DNA of 64,000 bases from Ypsolopha sequella (GCA_934047225.1 OW204012.1:3906001-3970000); one strand, 5' to 3'. Counted from the stretch's first letter, positions 1 through 10,975 are shown. A program made the numbers and translations. Notes: a model not told the origin generated them from the letters alone.

Positions 1-1006
1 GAGATGTGAAAAAAAAGTTCACGCAAAAAAAAGTGCTTTGCAGTGGTATATGATGTAATAACGATACTGAATCACCTCTTAAATTACTTTCAATTAAATT
101 GAAAGACCTTATATATATATTTTTAATGAAAATTAATTTATTTAACCACAAAAAAACACAATACATGTATAAATTGGAGTAAGGTGGTAGAGAATTACCT
201 ACAGAAGTATCGGTGGTCTCTACACTAGATGAAAATCTGTTCGGCAGAGGCCCAAGAGTATGAATTATATAAAAATGATTTTCAGGGCGTAGGAATTTAA
301 CATAATTAATTTAAAATTTATTGAAAAAGGCGTTACTTTGCGGAAGTCCATCATAAATTTGTGGATATATTAATAATTTGCAATATTCCGCTAAACACTA
401 TTCAAAATGCAGACTCAAGCACCGCCCGCCCTCCCGCATAAAACATGCACAAGCAAAGCAAGCAGTACGAGCACAAAATAAAGCAAATAAAGTCAAAATG
501 TCGATTTGTCAAAATGACGATTTTGCTGTCGAGCGGTCGGGCGGACTACACATCCCGAGAATGCCTCGTTTAGAGGCGAAACACGTGTCGATAAGTTTTC
601 TTGCTTGTTATTTAAGATTGCTTTATTTTGTGCTCGTACTGCTTGTGGAAATCAATAACGACGACAGAAATATTATTATTTAAGTCTGTTACCTTTTTCC
701 ACACGTTCCATCAACTTTACACCCGCGAATAATCGGTTTTTTTACAAACAAACTTTTTTAGAATCTAATTTTGTTATTTAAAACTTTTGTAATCCAATGT
801 ATGAAAGTTTTAAATTGCAAAATCCGACTGTTAAAACATTTTGTTTTTAAGAAAAACTGAATATTCGCGAGTGTAAAATTATTTGAACGTGTAGAGAAAA
901 GTAACAGAACCAAACTGTACTACTTTTGTCGTCGTTATTGGTTCTCACAAGTTTTTTATAAGAACTACCTTCGACCATCCACCTTAACGCACAATAACCT
1001 CCACAG
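1..1006. other. 3' part of the intron before the homeobox exon
   Basis: AT-rich non-coding sequence ending in a splice acceptor (CCACAG, AG at 1005-1006) directly before the homeobox exon. I see no supported coding region. An open frame at 378-683 overlaps a hairpin repeat and has no recognisable domain. The upstream homeobox exon is outside the window or further than this intron portion. Confidence 0.6.
459..645. repeat. Foldback repeat with 28-bp arms
   Basis: Positions 459-486 and 618-645 are perfect inverted copies of each other over 28 bases (arm begins CAAGCAGTACGAGCACAAAA). The 131-bp spacer is more GC-rich than its surroundings. This is the structure of a small foldback/MITE inside the intron. 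I do not recognise the family. Confidence 0.7.
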
Positions 1007-1273
1007 CATGAGTTCGCGGAAAACCGGTACCTGACAGAGCGTCGCCGCCAAGCGCTAGCAGCTGAGCTCGGGCTGGCTGAAGCTCAGATCAAGATCTGGT
1101 TCCAAAACAAACGAGCCAAGATCAAGAAGGCGTCTGGACAGAGGAACCCATTGGCGCTCCAGCTGATGGCACAGGGACTGTACAACCACAGCACCGTGCC
1201 TCTGACCAGGGAAGAAGAGGAACTGGAAATGAAGGCGAGGGAACGGGAGCAGCAGGCCAGACCCGTTGTGTAG
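1007..1273 (+). CDS. Engrailed/invected homeobox protein, last coding exon (partial)
   Basis: The exon opens after an AG acceptor and reads 88 codons to TAG at 1271-1273. It encodes homeodomain residues 18-60, including the recognition helix with W48-F49-Q50-N51 ([17 protein letters not shown]). The engrailed-family C-terminal block follows ([20 protein letters not shown], then [15 protein letters not shown]). Engrailed-family proteins are segmentation and posterior-compartment transcription factors that bind TAATTA-type sites and act in the nucleus. The exon starts exactly between homeodomain codons 17 and 18, the intron position I know for this family. Arginine-rich LTERRR and the [15 protein letters not shown] tail fit lepidopteran invected slightly better than engrailed, but the diagnostic upstream microexon is not in the window, so I do not choose between the paralogues. 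The exon is more GC-rich than its flanks, as expected for the only conserved host coding sequence here. Confidence 0.9.
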   Translation, partial: HEFAENRYLTERRRQALAAELGLAEAQIKIWFQNKRAKIKKASGQRNPLALQLMAQGLYNHSTVPLTREEEELEMKAREREQQARPVV

Positions 1274-1363
1274 TGGTAGTGGATTTTTATTGTGTATCTA
1301 AGACGGACTGGTATACTCTTTTCCTAAAGTATTTTCTCGATGACAGATCGTTCAGTGATGCCA

Positions 1364-1577
1364 AATGAGCGTTTTTCCTTATGTCAAATTTAGTGTTATA
1401 TAAGATTCCTAGATGGCACTGTCGTATACTTTAGCAACAGAATCAAAGACAAAATTTGCACAGATTCCAAACAAACTTGTAACCACTTTGACATTGATTG
1501 CTAAACAAATTTTATCTATGGTGACATGAACAGAGACGTCTGGAGGAAAGCTAAAAACAACGAGAAAAACGCTCATT
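1364..1577. repeat. Short foldback element in the presumed 3' UTR or downstream flank
   Basis: Arms 1364-1377 and 1564-1577 are a perfect 14-bp inverted repeat (AATGAGCGTTTTTC). Total length is 214 bp with no coding capacity, so it is a MITE-like element. It lies about 90 bp after the homeobox stop codon and may therefore be within the transcribed 3' UTR. Confidence 0.6.
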
Positions 1578-2320
1578 GTCGCACAAGTATGGCTATCGGA
1601 AGATGAAACTGTTTTTTTTTATTAGCTGGCAACTCCAAGTGTAATGTCACTGCACCTAGTCAACTTCATACGAGAAAATTTACCCTGTAGCATTCCTGTA
1701 AATATGTTGTGTGACTGCCCGAATCAACCCCATAGACACCAATATCGCGAAATGCGGTGCTTGTCTCATTATCATAAGATAAGAGAAAGGTTATCATTGT
1801 CACATGACATGTCTACAGTACAACAAGGATCTTATGGCGCGTGGATTGGTTGTGTCCAAAATCGCAACCATACTGTGTTGTCACCCTCAGATTTTGGTTT
1901 TCCCCTAACTCCTTGTAAAAATTCTCTAAATTTGACACTTTCCAGACTTTTTTCCCCTAATCATTTAAATTAAAAGGAAAATACAATTAAAAGTTAACAA
2001 TTATTGATAAAAACTATAAAGTTTATCAGTTTAATTAACTATTCATATTTCAGTAACTTTAAAACAGTCATGAATAGCGTCCATTTTTAAAGAATCAAAG
2101 TCAAAACAGAACAATGTCTTACAAAAAATATATATTATAGGTGCTAGTGATAGGGAACTGCACACCTCGTTTCGATATATGCATTTTAAACCCAAAATTC
2201 AGTCCAAATAAATTTCCCCTAAAGAATACCCTAAATCATTTTGTACCCCAAAAATCCCCTAAACATGAAAAAATACTCTAAATTTAGGGGAAAATACCCT
2301 AATATGGGAGCACTGCATAC

Positions 2321-2686
2321 TCCTTGTTTCACAGCTGCGCCCCCCTGTTACTGTCATCCATGCGCCATCAGATCATTGTATAGTACTCCCAAAGTAATAA
2401 TGCGCATACAAATCTATAACCGAGCGACCGGACGTACCACGTGACCTTATTGATTGTATAGAAAGTGTAAGGAAATAGGTACGAACTTTGCCGAACAGTG
2501 GCGAAGATTTGTATGCGCATTATTACTTTGGGAGTACTGTACAATGCTATAATGCTACAAGGATCTGATGGCGCGTGTATGACAGTGACAATGGGGCGCA
2601 GCTGTGAAACAAGGAGTATAGTAGCGGTGTTAGTTCCGATTTTGGACACAACCAATCCAAACGCCATAAGATACTTGCAGCACTAA
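2321..2686. repeat. Foldback element with about 95-bp arms
   Basis: Positions 2321-2415 recur inverted at 2505-2615, with one insertion in the right arm. The right part contains the block CTACAAGGATCTGATGGCGC, also found in the element at 3247-3354 and, inverted and partial, near 1816-1862. This is one family of nested or recombined MITEs. Three open frames across it (2241-2444, 2368-2667, 2498-2686) are mirror images produced by the palindrome and are not genes. Confidence 0.65.
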
Positions 2687-2748
2687 AAGGGCGCAGCGTC
2701 TACGATTGAAATTTATCAGATCCCTTTGACACTGTGTCTATTACAACC

Positions 2749-2973
2749 AATAAGTTTACAACCAAACTGGAGTGATAACCTCTATTAAAATCCGCACGCT
2801 GCTACAATAATTGATCTTCATCCTCTTCTGGGATGACACTTTCTCTTTTACTCGTGAAACTTTATTCTCTTCGAGTGAGATTCTGTCTCTGTTACTCATG
2901 AGGGGTAAAGAATCAAGGTTGATAATGGAAGTTTAGCGCTCCGTTATAGTTAAAAGCTTCTTGATTATTACCA
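2749..2973. repeat. MITE family 'AAGAAG', copy 1 (inverted relative to copies 2 and 3)
   Basis: About 225 bp with ends matching CCAAGAAGTTTATAACTA in inverted orientation. Interior blocks (runs like TAATAGAGACAG, TAGTGTGCGG) are shared with the copies at 3653 and 4607. No coding potential. Confidence 0.55.
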
Positions 2974-3246
2974 AAGAAAAAGCCGAATTTTCCAGTCTCA
3001 TTATAAGATAGTCACACCTATGTATATCCATGAACATTAAAAATATATTCGATTACTTTCTCCTGCATCTTGGTTACTGACATAGAGAAAATAACAAAAT
3101 TAAAACAAAGTTAACGTATAAACGTTAACTTTAGCCGGTTGCAGAAATGGTTTTTAAGTTTAATGAACCTTTAAAGTTGATGCCATCCCTTACATTGTTC
3201 TTGACAAAGAAAGTGACAGCATTCATTCATTCTATCTGGCAAACTA

Positions 3247-3354
3247 CAGTGCTACAAGGATCTGATGACGCGTGTATGACAAGGGATGGGAAGCAGCATT
3301 AGTTCCAATTTTGGCCACGACCAGTCCACGCGCTATAAAATCCTTGTAGCACTG
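3247..3354. repeat. 108-bp Tc1/mariner-like MITE with TA duplication
   Basis: Perfect 15-bp terminal inverted repeats (CAGTGCTACAAGGAT) bounded on both sides by TA (3245-3246 and 3355-3356). A TA target duplication is the signature of Tc1/mariner transposition. It is far too short to encode a transposase. Confidence 0.7.
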
Positions 3355-3652
3355 TAATCAACTAGTAAAACTGTTACAGATTGTCAAAAAAGTCGTGAAA
3401 TAAATAGGGTCGCCACTTTCTTTGCCAAAACAGTTTTAATATGGCAACACTTGAGATCTTTTGTATGGGGAAATTAGGTGTTACCAGTGAAAACAATTTT
3501 AGTTCCATTTCATGACTTTCTTGACAAGCTGTATGTCAGAAACAGTAAATTAGGGACAGAATCAAGAGAAGAGGGTTAAGTTAATGCTACTGCTGGTATT
3601 TCCGTACTTGATGACATACCAACAGCAGGAAAAAATAACGGAACGAGGGTAA

Positions 3653-3863
3653 CCAAGAAGTCTATAACTATAGTTAAAGGAGCGTTTACTTCCACGCTTA
3701 AAAATTCACCTTCGAATTCTTGACCTTTCAAGAGTAATAGAGACAGCGATAGTCTTGAAGCTAAAAACGTTTTATGAGTAATATAAACACAGACACATAA
3801 AGGTACTGTAGCGTGCGGTTTTCAATAGAGCTCAGCACTACAGTCTGGTTATAAACTTCTTGG
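3653..3863. repeat. MITE family 'AAGAAG', copy 2
   Basis: Starts CCAAGAAGTCTATAACTA and ends with the inverse TATAAACTTCTTGG. The interior resembles the copies at 2749 and 4607. About 211 bp, non-coding. Confidence 0.6.
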
Positions 3864-3944
3864 GAGGAACACATATTACTAGCAGTTATAAAAATGTATT
3901 TCATAAAAAAACATTGGCTATATAAGTGACGCAAGATCTTTACA

Positions 3945-4298
3945 TATGAAATTGCCGGTTTCTATAGAGAATTTGAAGGAAACTCAATTTTCAGTACTAA
4001 CGTTTTTGCATTTTTTTAGGAATGACAAATCCAAATTATGGTATTTCTTTTGTGTATGAATGAGACAATATTAAGCTAACAGCAACATTAATTTTATTTT
4101 TGAAAAGTGTTAGCTGATAAAAAAAATTATGAATCTTATCACGACGATCTTTGAAATTTTAATGTTGGTTATCTAACCGACAATAAAAACAAAATTTGAT
4201 ACGTAGATGTACAACTTTCAAACAAATAATGGAATTCGCTATTGAATTACAGGAATTATGAACTCATGAATCTGTAAGAAAATTTCGGCAATTTCATA
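3945..4298. repeat. MITE family 'TATGAAATTGCCG', copy 1
   Basis: About 354 bp with 13-bp inverted ends, TATGAAATTGCCG at the left and CGGCAATTTCATA at the right. Two further copies of similar length lie at 11490-11880 and 23817-24185. No coding capacity. Confidence 0.7.
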
Positions 4299-4606
4299 GG
4301 TAAACCTATTATTTGTGTTGTGTTTTTTTTGTTGCATTGTGTTTTAAACAGACCAATCGCCATTAAAAATGCCGTGACGGATAGTTGTGCCGCACGATTC
4401 AACCAATCGCAACTATCGGTGTAATACGACTGCCATATCTTGTGTCACCTAATGGAGAACTAAACTAACTTTTTATCCCGACAGGTGGCTGCACTGTTGC
4501 CTCGAACTAGGCTGTATAGATTTTGCCAATGAAAATAAAAAAAAAATTATCGTCACGATTTTTAAGGCTATGATAGACTTGTTACCGGAATTGAAAAGAG
4601 GCAGGT

Positions 4607-4844
4607 CCAAAAAGTTTATATAACTACTCGTATTACTGGAGCGCTAACTTGTTATGCAAGGCCACGATAAAAAAAATTGACCTTCACATCTTTACATCTT
4701 TACCTTAGAATAATAGAGACAGCGATACCTATCACAAGAAAAAAGTTTCATGTGTAATAGAGATAGAGATACATAAAGATAATTTATTTTAGTGTGCGGA
4801 TTTCAACAGAGGTTAGCACTCCAGTCTAGTTATGTACTTCTTGG
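4607..4844. repeat. MITE family 'AAGAAG', copy 3
   Basis: Related in ends and interior to the copies at 2749 and 3653; the ends have diverged (CCAAAAAGTTTATATAACTA). Non-coding. Confidence 0.55.
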
Positions 4845-5590
4845 ACAGGTCCTATAATTGACTGGTATCCAAAGATGTCATGAACTAACAAGGTCATATA
4901 CAAAAAAATTAAATATCCTTGATTTTATTTATTGTATTTGATAAATATTTGAAGCAATTTTAATTGATATTGGTTTTCGGTTTGAGAAAAATCCTTTGCT
5001 TTCGCAACTGAAGACTACACATTCAAGAATTTTCTATATTTAATAAGAATTCTAAGGAATGAGATTTAGTTTACCTAATTTGTAAGGGGATTCATAGTTT
5101 TGCAAAAAAAATCGGATGTGACAGTGCTGCCATCTCTAATTAGCTTTGCATGATGTTCCTCCATTTTTATTTTGTCCTAAAAAAAATTGTTGAATGCATT
5201 TTTTGTTATAAGTTAGAAATGAAGTTTGATATTGTATTGTGTACATAGCAGCGCTTTGACATAAACATAATACCTAAATAAATAGGCTATGAGTTTTGGA
5301 AAATGTAATTTAATTTTTAAATTATACAACTCTCTATAAATATGTCCCACGCGAATTGTAAAAACTTAATTTTAATTCTGAAATTAAATTTTGTAAATAA
5401 ATATAAAGTTAGATTTACGTACGGTTTAATTAATTAGAAGTAATTTAATTTATTTATTGTGCAATGTAGCAGTATTAGTCGCAGAATTGTAAAAATACAG
5501 TAAATTAAAAAGTAGCAATTTATAGAAAAAACAAATATTAAAACGAAAGCGAAAAATGTTTTGTTTTATTTTATTAACTCATGTAATGTT
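4845..5590. other. AT-rich non-coding stretch
   Basis: No open frame with recognisable content, no clear repeat boundary. AATAAA-like words occur near 5280 and 5396, but nothing ties them to the homeobox transcript. Confidence 0.4.
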
Positions 5591-5806
5591 TAAGGTGAAA
5601 CTTATTCAACCACCCGAATTTCTATGGGAGGGGTTGTTTGTCAGCGATTTTCATGCAACACTGGTTTGATTACTTAACAAAAGGGCCCCAAATTCTCGTG
5701 TGCCCAAGGGCCCCAGCATAGTGTAAGACGGCCTTGTATGTAGTCTCCATCACCTACTTACTGAAGCTCCCATAGAAATTCGGGCGGTTCAACAAATTTC
5801 ACCTTA
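5591..5806. repeat. Foldback MITE with 'TAAGGTGAAA' ends
   Basis: Left arm begins TAAGGTGAAACTTATTCAAC and continues through CCGAATTTCTATGGGAG. The right arm is its inverse, ending TTTCACCTTA. Total about 216 bp. A distant relative sits at 37692-37791 inside the giant transposon. Confidence 0.65.
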
Positions 5807-5829
5807 TCGTTGTTATATAACCTCAGACA

Positions 5830-6187
5830 TTCCGTTACCATCAGCCTAGTTCGTCCACTGCTGGACATAAGCCTTTCCAGGACTTAGCCACTCCCGGCGG
5901 TCATCCTGGAATAATTGCCCGTACTCACACACGCTGGGCAGGCAGGTTGGTGAGTGCGGTACTGGAACCCTCGCACCAGAGACACCGCTGCCCGTCATCA
6001 GTCTGTTCCATATAAGGCCCGGCTATTAGGGGTAGATATACCGCCTTCCATCGGTCCCAGGCATGGTGAGCCTCCTGGTTTTTTGCCTGTGAGCTGTCCT
6101 CTTACTCTCCCCCGAATAACTTCGAGGGGGTCTCCAAGTAAGATGGTTACCTCCACAGTCGAGCCCGGCATCAGCTCTACCACCTGT
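5830..6187 (-). mobile_element. RTE-type LINE 3' end (fragment)
   Basis: On the minus strand the end of a coding region reads AYVQQWTN-stop, followed by a short ATGG-type tail near 5836-5840. This C-terminal motif is close to the one in the RTE fragments at 26.2, 27.6, 32.7 and 63.2 kb. A second copy lies at 11073-11430 with about 85-90% identity by eye. RTE clade elements characteristically end in short tandem repeats instead of poly(A). Strongly 5'-truncated and inactive. Confidence 0.55.
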
Positions 6188-6931
6188 TAAAGTTAAAATT
6201 ACCTAAAGAAAATATTTACAAATAGCCAGTTTCAAAGAAACAAAAGTTACAATATTTACAAAATTAATTAAAAGTTTTTAGGGCGTCGCTTGTAAATTGT
6301 GAAGCTACCCCTTACAAAAATTAAAAGAGCAAAAAAGGACGCTAAAATTAAACTTTCCAACCCGGGAATCGAACTCGCGTGCCAGATTCGCGCCGCCCCG
6401 CAACTATTTCAATAAAATTGTCTGAGCCCTCCATCCGTCTGTCACTTCATTGCCGACCCCTGAATTAAAGGGGTAGATTTGCGAGGAGAGGCGTGATAAA
6501 AAATCAAGAAATGGTGTGAGAGAGGACACAAAACATAGACAATACAGCCCAGAAAGACGTCTATTGTTTCTTGCGCACAAAAAAATCTGTCAACAAGTCG
6601 AGGCATGAAGAACGGGATACTGCAATCCTATTGGCTCTTCCAAGTTCATTCTATCATCTATCTTACATCTATCTATCATCTATCTTACATATACCGCCAC
6701 AAACTTATCTTTCCCGAAGACGAAGACTCTCACATAATGAATATAGAAGCCATTCAATTGGTTTGGCCTATCGAAACAGATAATTTTGTGAGTGGCGAAT
6801 TATATATGCTCGTTCAGTCACATGTGTTGAAAGAAATCGGTCGCCTGTTATGAGGAGTCTATGTGGGCCGTATTCGTCTATGGCACACAACAAAGACACT
6901 GGGATTCGAACACGTGCCTTGGTAATAGGTG
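6188..6931. other. Unique-looking non-coding stretch
   Basis: No gene recognised. Two short stretches on the minus strand resemble Pol III B boxes (around 6366-6385 and 6903-6920) without convincing tRNA folds. They are probably decayed SINE heads. The open frames 6571-6783 and 6605-6853 overlap in two frames and show no domain. Confidence 0.35.
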
Positions 6932-7640
6932 CCAAACGGGACATACAGACTCCCTGTATGTCTGTCTGTCTGTCCGTCTGTCAGACGGGTCAACAGCTTC
7001 AGCCAGTTGAAATTTTTACATAATACATGTTAAATATTTTTTATTATTTGCCGTGTTAGAGGCCATGTTAAGGCGTATGACCCCGTCGGTACAAATATCA
7101 ACGGAAATGACATTGAAATAATGTTCATTTCAGCGTGCCTTGAAAAGTAGCTGTTACGACAACCACTGCGTCTCCGGCTAGCGCAAAATAGGATAAAATA
7201 ATACTTTTCACATGGACGCCATGGACGAAAAAAAAAAATTTGAACTTAAATTATTTAGATCTAAAAAATTTCCTATAATTTGGTGAAATAATAATTAAAA
7301 TCGCTTTAGGCGTTTGGAAGGAGTAAGAGAATTCTTGTGTTAATCATGTGAAACTTTCGATAACTCTCGATTTTTTTTGTCAAAACTTACAATAGAAAAA
7401 CAGTTTATGAAACTTAAAATTTATTTTTGACTCTATAATGCCTATCATATATTTTTATGAAAGTTTTTGGACCAGCCGTGTGGGAGGAGTAGGCCTTCAA
7501 AGACAGGTCCAAATTGCAGTTGGCGTATCCATTCGCCTTAACATGTATTCTATGAAAATTTCAACTGGCGACCTATAACGGCTGAAGCTGACAGACGGAC
7601 GGACAGTGGAAGCTTAGTAATAGGGTCCCGTTTGGCACCC
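6932..7640. repeat. Large foldback element, split by a TTAA element
   Basis: The left arm runs from GGTGCCAAACGGGAC (6932) to about 7033. The right arm (7542 to about 7640) is its inverse, passing through TTTCAACTGGCG and the CTGTCCGTCTGTC motif. The sequence between the arms is mostly the TTAA-flanked insertion at 7068-7541. The GGGTCCCGTTTGGCACC / GGAACCCTAA wording is shared with several other repeats in the window. Confidence 0.6.
7068..7541. mobile_element. piggyBac-like TTAA non-autonomous element (family 1, copy 1)
   Basis: Flanked on both sides by TTAA (7068-7071, 7538-7541). The ends are GGCGTATGACC at the left and the inverse-type CATTCGCC at the right. A near-identical copy is at 21108-21579. 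TTAA duplication is the hallmark of piggyBac-superfamily (and Kolobok) transposition. At about 466 bp it encodes nothing and must be mobilised in trans. Confidence 0.7.
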
Positions 7641-7949
7641 TTTAGATACGGAACCCTAAGAAGTCAGTATACATTTCCCGCACAATTTCTCACCAAGTCT
7701 CAATACGGCTATCGATTCGCCGATACAGTAGAGGCACAATAAAACGAGAATCGCACAAAAAAGCAGTTAATTCGATCTGTCAGCGAGAAGGAAGTGTTAG
7801 GGCGGCGCGCATTCCGGACATACTTTACTGTTAGGGGAGGCTTACATGGCTACTCAATGAGAATGCGCGTTTTTCCGGTAGTATATCAGGCAAATGCAAA
7901 AATAACAGTGGACAAGTATGATGAAGGAATTCGCCGGTTTGGGTAAGAA

Positions 7950-8028
7950 CCTCGGTGGCGCAATTGGTAGCGCGCTTGTCTTGATAACAAGAGGTCGCAG
8001 GTTCGAATCCTGGCTCGGGGAATTTTTT
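7950..8028 (+). ncRNA. tRNA-like sequence with Pol III promoter and terminator (SINE head or tRNA pseudogene)
   Basis: A box TGGCGCAATTGG at 7956-7967 and B box GGTTCGAATCC at 8000-8010 match the Pol III consensus. They are followed by six T at 8023-8028. The D stem (GCGC/GCGC) and anticodon stem (CTTGT/ACAAG) pair. The 7-base loop CTTGATA would give anticodon TGA, but the variable loop is far too short for tRNA-Ser and the acceptor arms pair poorly. I therefore read it as a tRNA-derived SINE head or a pseudogene, not a working tRNA. Confidence 0.55.
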
Positions 8029-8170
8029 CAAATTCTTGTCTTTGGGTTTGTTTCTGATTGATATTTTCTAGTTTGTAATGCACACTAATAATATTTGCAA
8101 AGAGGTTCTCACAACAAATTTTCAAGTTTAATCTTCGAGGGCAAGATTCCCGGAAAAATAGCACCAGCTA

Positions 8171-8298
8171 GTCTAGCATAGCAAACAATATCGAGCTCGA
8201 TTGCGCGTAATACAGTGCTCTCTCTCACTCTGTTTTTCGAGAGGGATAGACATGTTGTATCGATCGGCTACAGCTCGATATGGTCTGCTATGCTAGAC
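8171..8298. repeat. Foldback MITE, 128 bp
   Basis: Arms starting GTCTAGCATAGCA and ending TGCTATGCTAGAC are inverted copies. Internal ATCGAGCTCGAT / AGCTCGATAT blocks are also mirrored. Non-coding. Confidence 0.65.
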
Positions 8299-8322
8299 CC
8301 CCAGGACGTCAACGTCACAAAT

Positions 8323-8352
8323 GAATAAGAATAAGAATAAGAATAAGAATAG
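8323..8352. repeat. (GAATAA)n simple repeat, probable LINE tail
   Basis: About five tandem GAATAA units followed by AGTTTATTTT. This arrangement is typical of the tandem-repeat 3' tail of a non-LTR retrotransposon on the minus strand. The downstream 500 bp is AT-rich and shows no intact frame. Confidence 0.45.
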
Positions 8353-8882
8353 TTTATTTTACCAAAAGATATACAAAAGAGATAACTAAAACTTCAAAAT
8401 AACAATATTCTAATTATAACTTATTTAACACAATATCTATTGGTCCCCAAACTAGATTAGGTCTGTACCGCGGGAACCTAGGAAGTACGACATCTTAAAA
8501 GAACAATTTTGCGTCGATTATTTGAACATAACCAACTGTCGTCGTGGTTACATTACATAAAACAAAAATATTCAAACAACAAATTTACTCCATGAGAAAT
8601 AACTACAAAAAATGGCAAAATAAAATAAAAGATAGATATTTAAATATATAAATACATAAATAAAAAATAAACTAATATAACATTAATTCAAGTATTACCA
8701 AGCACTTGCGTGATGATAAACTTTCACTCATGTGCATAACATATTTTATTTAAAACATTCAGGATTTTATTTTTATTATTTCTTCAGTCCGATCATAAGA
8801 CAAGCCAAGAAGCCAGTTCCTGATTTTTATTCTGGATAGATGACATCAAAGAGTATGGACTAAAAAGCTTCAGAGCAAGCAA

Positions 8883-9265
8883 TTAAGGCGCTACGGAAAA
8901 AAAACGACACTTTTAGAATGTGCATAGATATGCAGATACTTCAGTAAATAATGTATTATTTTGATAAAATAGTATATTATTTTTGGAATCTTTTTCTAGG
9001 GATCTGTTAGGACAGAAACGCGATTGGAGAAATTTGGCTCGATAGAAATATTTATTGAAATGAGGTCTTTTTCGACACCAATTCTCCTGGTTTGACAATT
9101 TGGAATGACATATGGACTGCAATTATATTTTATTAACTAGATGGATTATCTAGGATCTGGTTAAACGAAATTTTGATAGCAACTTTAGTATATTTTATAT
9201 TAATAAAAAAACAACTTTTTACTACTTTTCCTCGAATCCGTCCCTCTCACACTGAGGATTTTTTA
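8883..9265. mobile_element. TTAA element family 3, right end missing
   Basis: TTAA at 8883-8886 followed by GGCGCTACGG. The interior is nearly the inverse of the intact 418-bp element at 60156-60573. The last 50 or so bases and the second TTAA are absent, so this copy is truncated. The minus-strand open frame at 8913-9122 is part of the repeat, not a gene. Confidence 0.65.
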
Positions 9266-9289
9266 TAATACGAAATTCTGCCGAGATCA

Positions 9290-9600
9290 TCGTACGTACG
9301 CGTCTATGCATGTGTGCGTCTGTTTTCGCTCCGTCGTCGAGTCAGCCTTCTAGTAGTATCTATTTTGTGGCATGAATCCCTGAAGTGGAGTCAGAGACAG
9401 TCCATACTCACGTTTCACCGACGATTATTACGTCCTAACATGGTGGGCCATGAGCCCTATCGCCGTACTTCGGGCACAAACCCACAGTCTTCCGAAGCAC
9501 ACGGACCGAACACAATGCTACTACGGGTTTTGAACCTGTGACTTCCGGGTTAGTAGCCGAGACGTCCACTAGACGTCCCCAATTTGTTTCAGCTATGGAA
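9290..9600 (-). repeat. Possible tRNA-derived SINE
   Basis: On the minus strand, a degenerate B box (AGGTTCAAAACC near 9524-9535) follows a GC-richer stretch. The region is more GC-rich than its flanks and contains a plus-strand open frame (9314-9541) with no domain. SINE identity is an inference from the box alone. Confidence 0.3.
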
Positions 9601-9776
9601 CCCTAAACTATCATCCTTGTTTTGACGGAACCCCAACTTCTATAATGAAAGTAAATGAGCACCTTGTGATGATACCTAAATTATTTTAATTAAGTTTGAC
9701 AAATGTGTCTTTTATAAAACTCTAATCCCCACATAAGTATTCCCTGGGTTGTGGGAAATTAGACACTCCCTGGGCC

Positions 9777-10335
9777 CGTAGCATAGTGTTTAATCGAGCG
9801 CGACGCCACTAGTTGAATCACAAGTGAATAAGCGTGGATTTGGTAAAATTTCGTATATTTAGCTCGATTTGTAGGCCAAACTGGCTACTAGAAAATTCTG
9901 GGAAATGTATATGTACTTAATCATGTTTTTCTGACGAATTAAGCCTTTATAGATTATCGAAATTTTATATCTTTCAAATAAATATATATCTGTAGGTACC
10001 TAATTTCATTCTGTACATTCAATTCGCTCGGACACGGAATATGCGTTTGAAATGAATCTTTCACACAATAAAAGATCTCATTATTATCTACAAAAAAGCC
10101 TTACTACTTATTTCTCATTTCTGTATGTCCTAATGGAGCCACGATTTCAAAATAACTGAAGTTTTGCGTGCGCGGCATTTGATTAGAGCAGGATAGAGAG
10201 TTAAAAAACAAACGCGTTAGAGCGGGACCGAATTTTAGAATAGTGCAGCCCCTTAATCACAAAAACATTGTGTCACGCTCCTCGCACTTGTGATTCAACT
10301 AAGTTGCGTCGCGCGTGATTAAACACTATGCTACG
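9777..10335. repeat. Foldback MITE, about 560 bp
   Basis: The left arm starts CGTAGCATAGTGTTTAATCG; the right arm ends with the inverse, CGTGATTAAACACTATGCTACG. The arms extend about 50 bp with a few mismatches. The interior is AT-rich and non-coding. Confidence 0.7.
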
Positions 10336-10602
10336 AGTGCTGGTGAGTCTGACGATAACAAATTTATAAAATATTAAAAATTAGCATAAAAAGAGATAAA
10401 ATAAAACTAGTTGAGTAATATATGACGTGTGGGTGATAATTGTATATGGAATGTTATTAGAGTGTGTGTTTTTGTATTCAGGGTGTGTGAAAGGGTGAGT
10501 GAAATGGTGTGTGTTTTATGAAGATGTATGCATGAGTTCTGAAATACTTGATACTAATGATGTAACAATGAAAAATGCGGGGCAATGTTAGATATTATAA
10601 TA

Positions 10603-10870
10603 TACAAGGTGACTTTTTGACCATCGTCCAAATTCATACTGGTGGCTTAGTAAGTGATCAGTATCATGGATCAATAACAATTTTTGTAAAATTCGTAAAA
10701 TGAAATTTCGACTGCCCATAGTGATTCACTCGGAACTGGAAGTGAATTTCTATGCGGGAAGCCGAAATTTCATTGTACAAATTTCACAAAAATTGTTATT
10801 GATCCAAGATACTCATCACTTATCAAGCCTCCAGTATGAATTTGGACGATGATCAAAAAGTCACCTTGTA
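10603..10870. repeat. Long-arm MITE 'TACAAGGTGAC', copy 1
   Basis: About 268 bp whose two halves are inverted copies over about 100 bp each. It begins TACAAGGTGACTTTTTGA and ends with the inverse. The second copy is at 12694-12946. Such almost fully palindromic elements form hairpins when single-stranded. Confidence 0.75.
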
Positions 10871-10975
10871 TATAATCGGGTCTACCGCGATCAATTTTTA
10901 CCTTATATACGAAAAGGGGACCCCGACGTTTCGAGACAGTTATTGCATGTCTCGTGGTCTACGGGAAACTGGCAA
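10871..10975. repeat. Truncated copy of the 12566 foldback element
   Basis: Begins ATAATCGGGTCTACCGCG and continues with the same interior (GACGTTTCGAGACAG, TCTCGTGGTCTACGGGAAACTGG) as 12566-12693. It lacks the right arm. It directly abuts the MITE at 10603, just as the full copy abuts the MITE at 12694. Confidence 0.6.

Noticed and set aside
378..683. 101-codon plus-strand frame in the homeobox intron
   Set aside because: Runs through both arms of the 459-645 foldback; no domain, no splice or codon-use support.
2241..2686. Three overlapping frames on both strands
   Set aside because: The region is an inverted repeat, so the same sequence gives mirror frames.
6360..6400. tRNA-like B box on the minus strand
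   Set aside because: Single box without stems; kept only as a possible SINE remnant.
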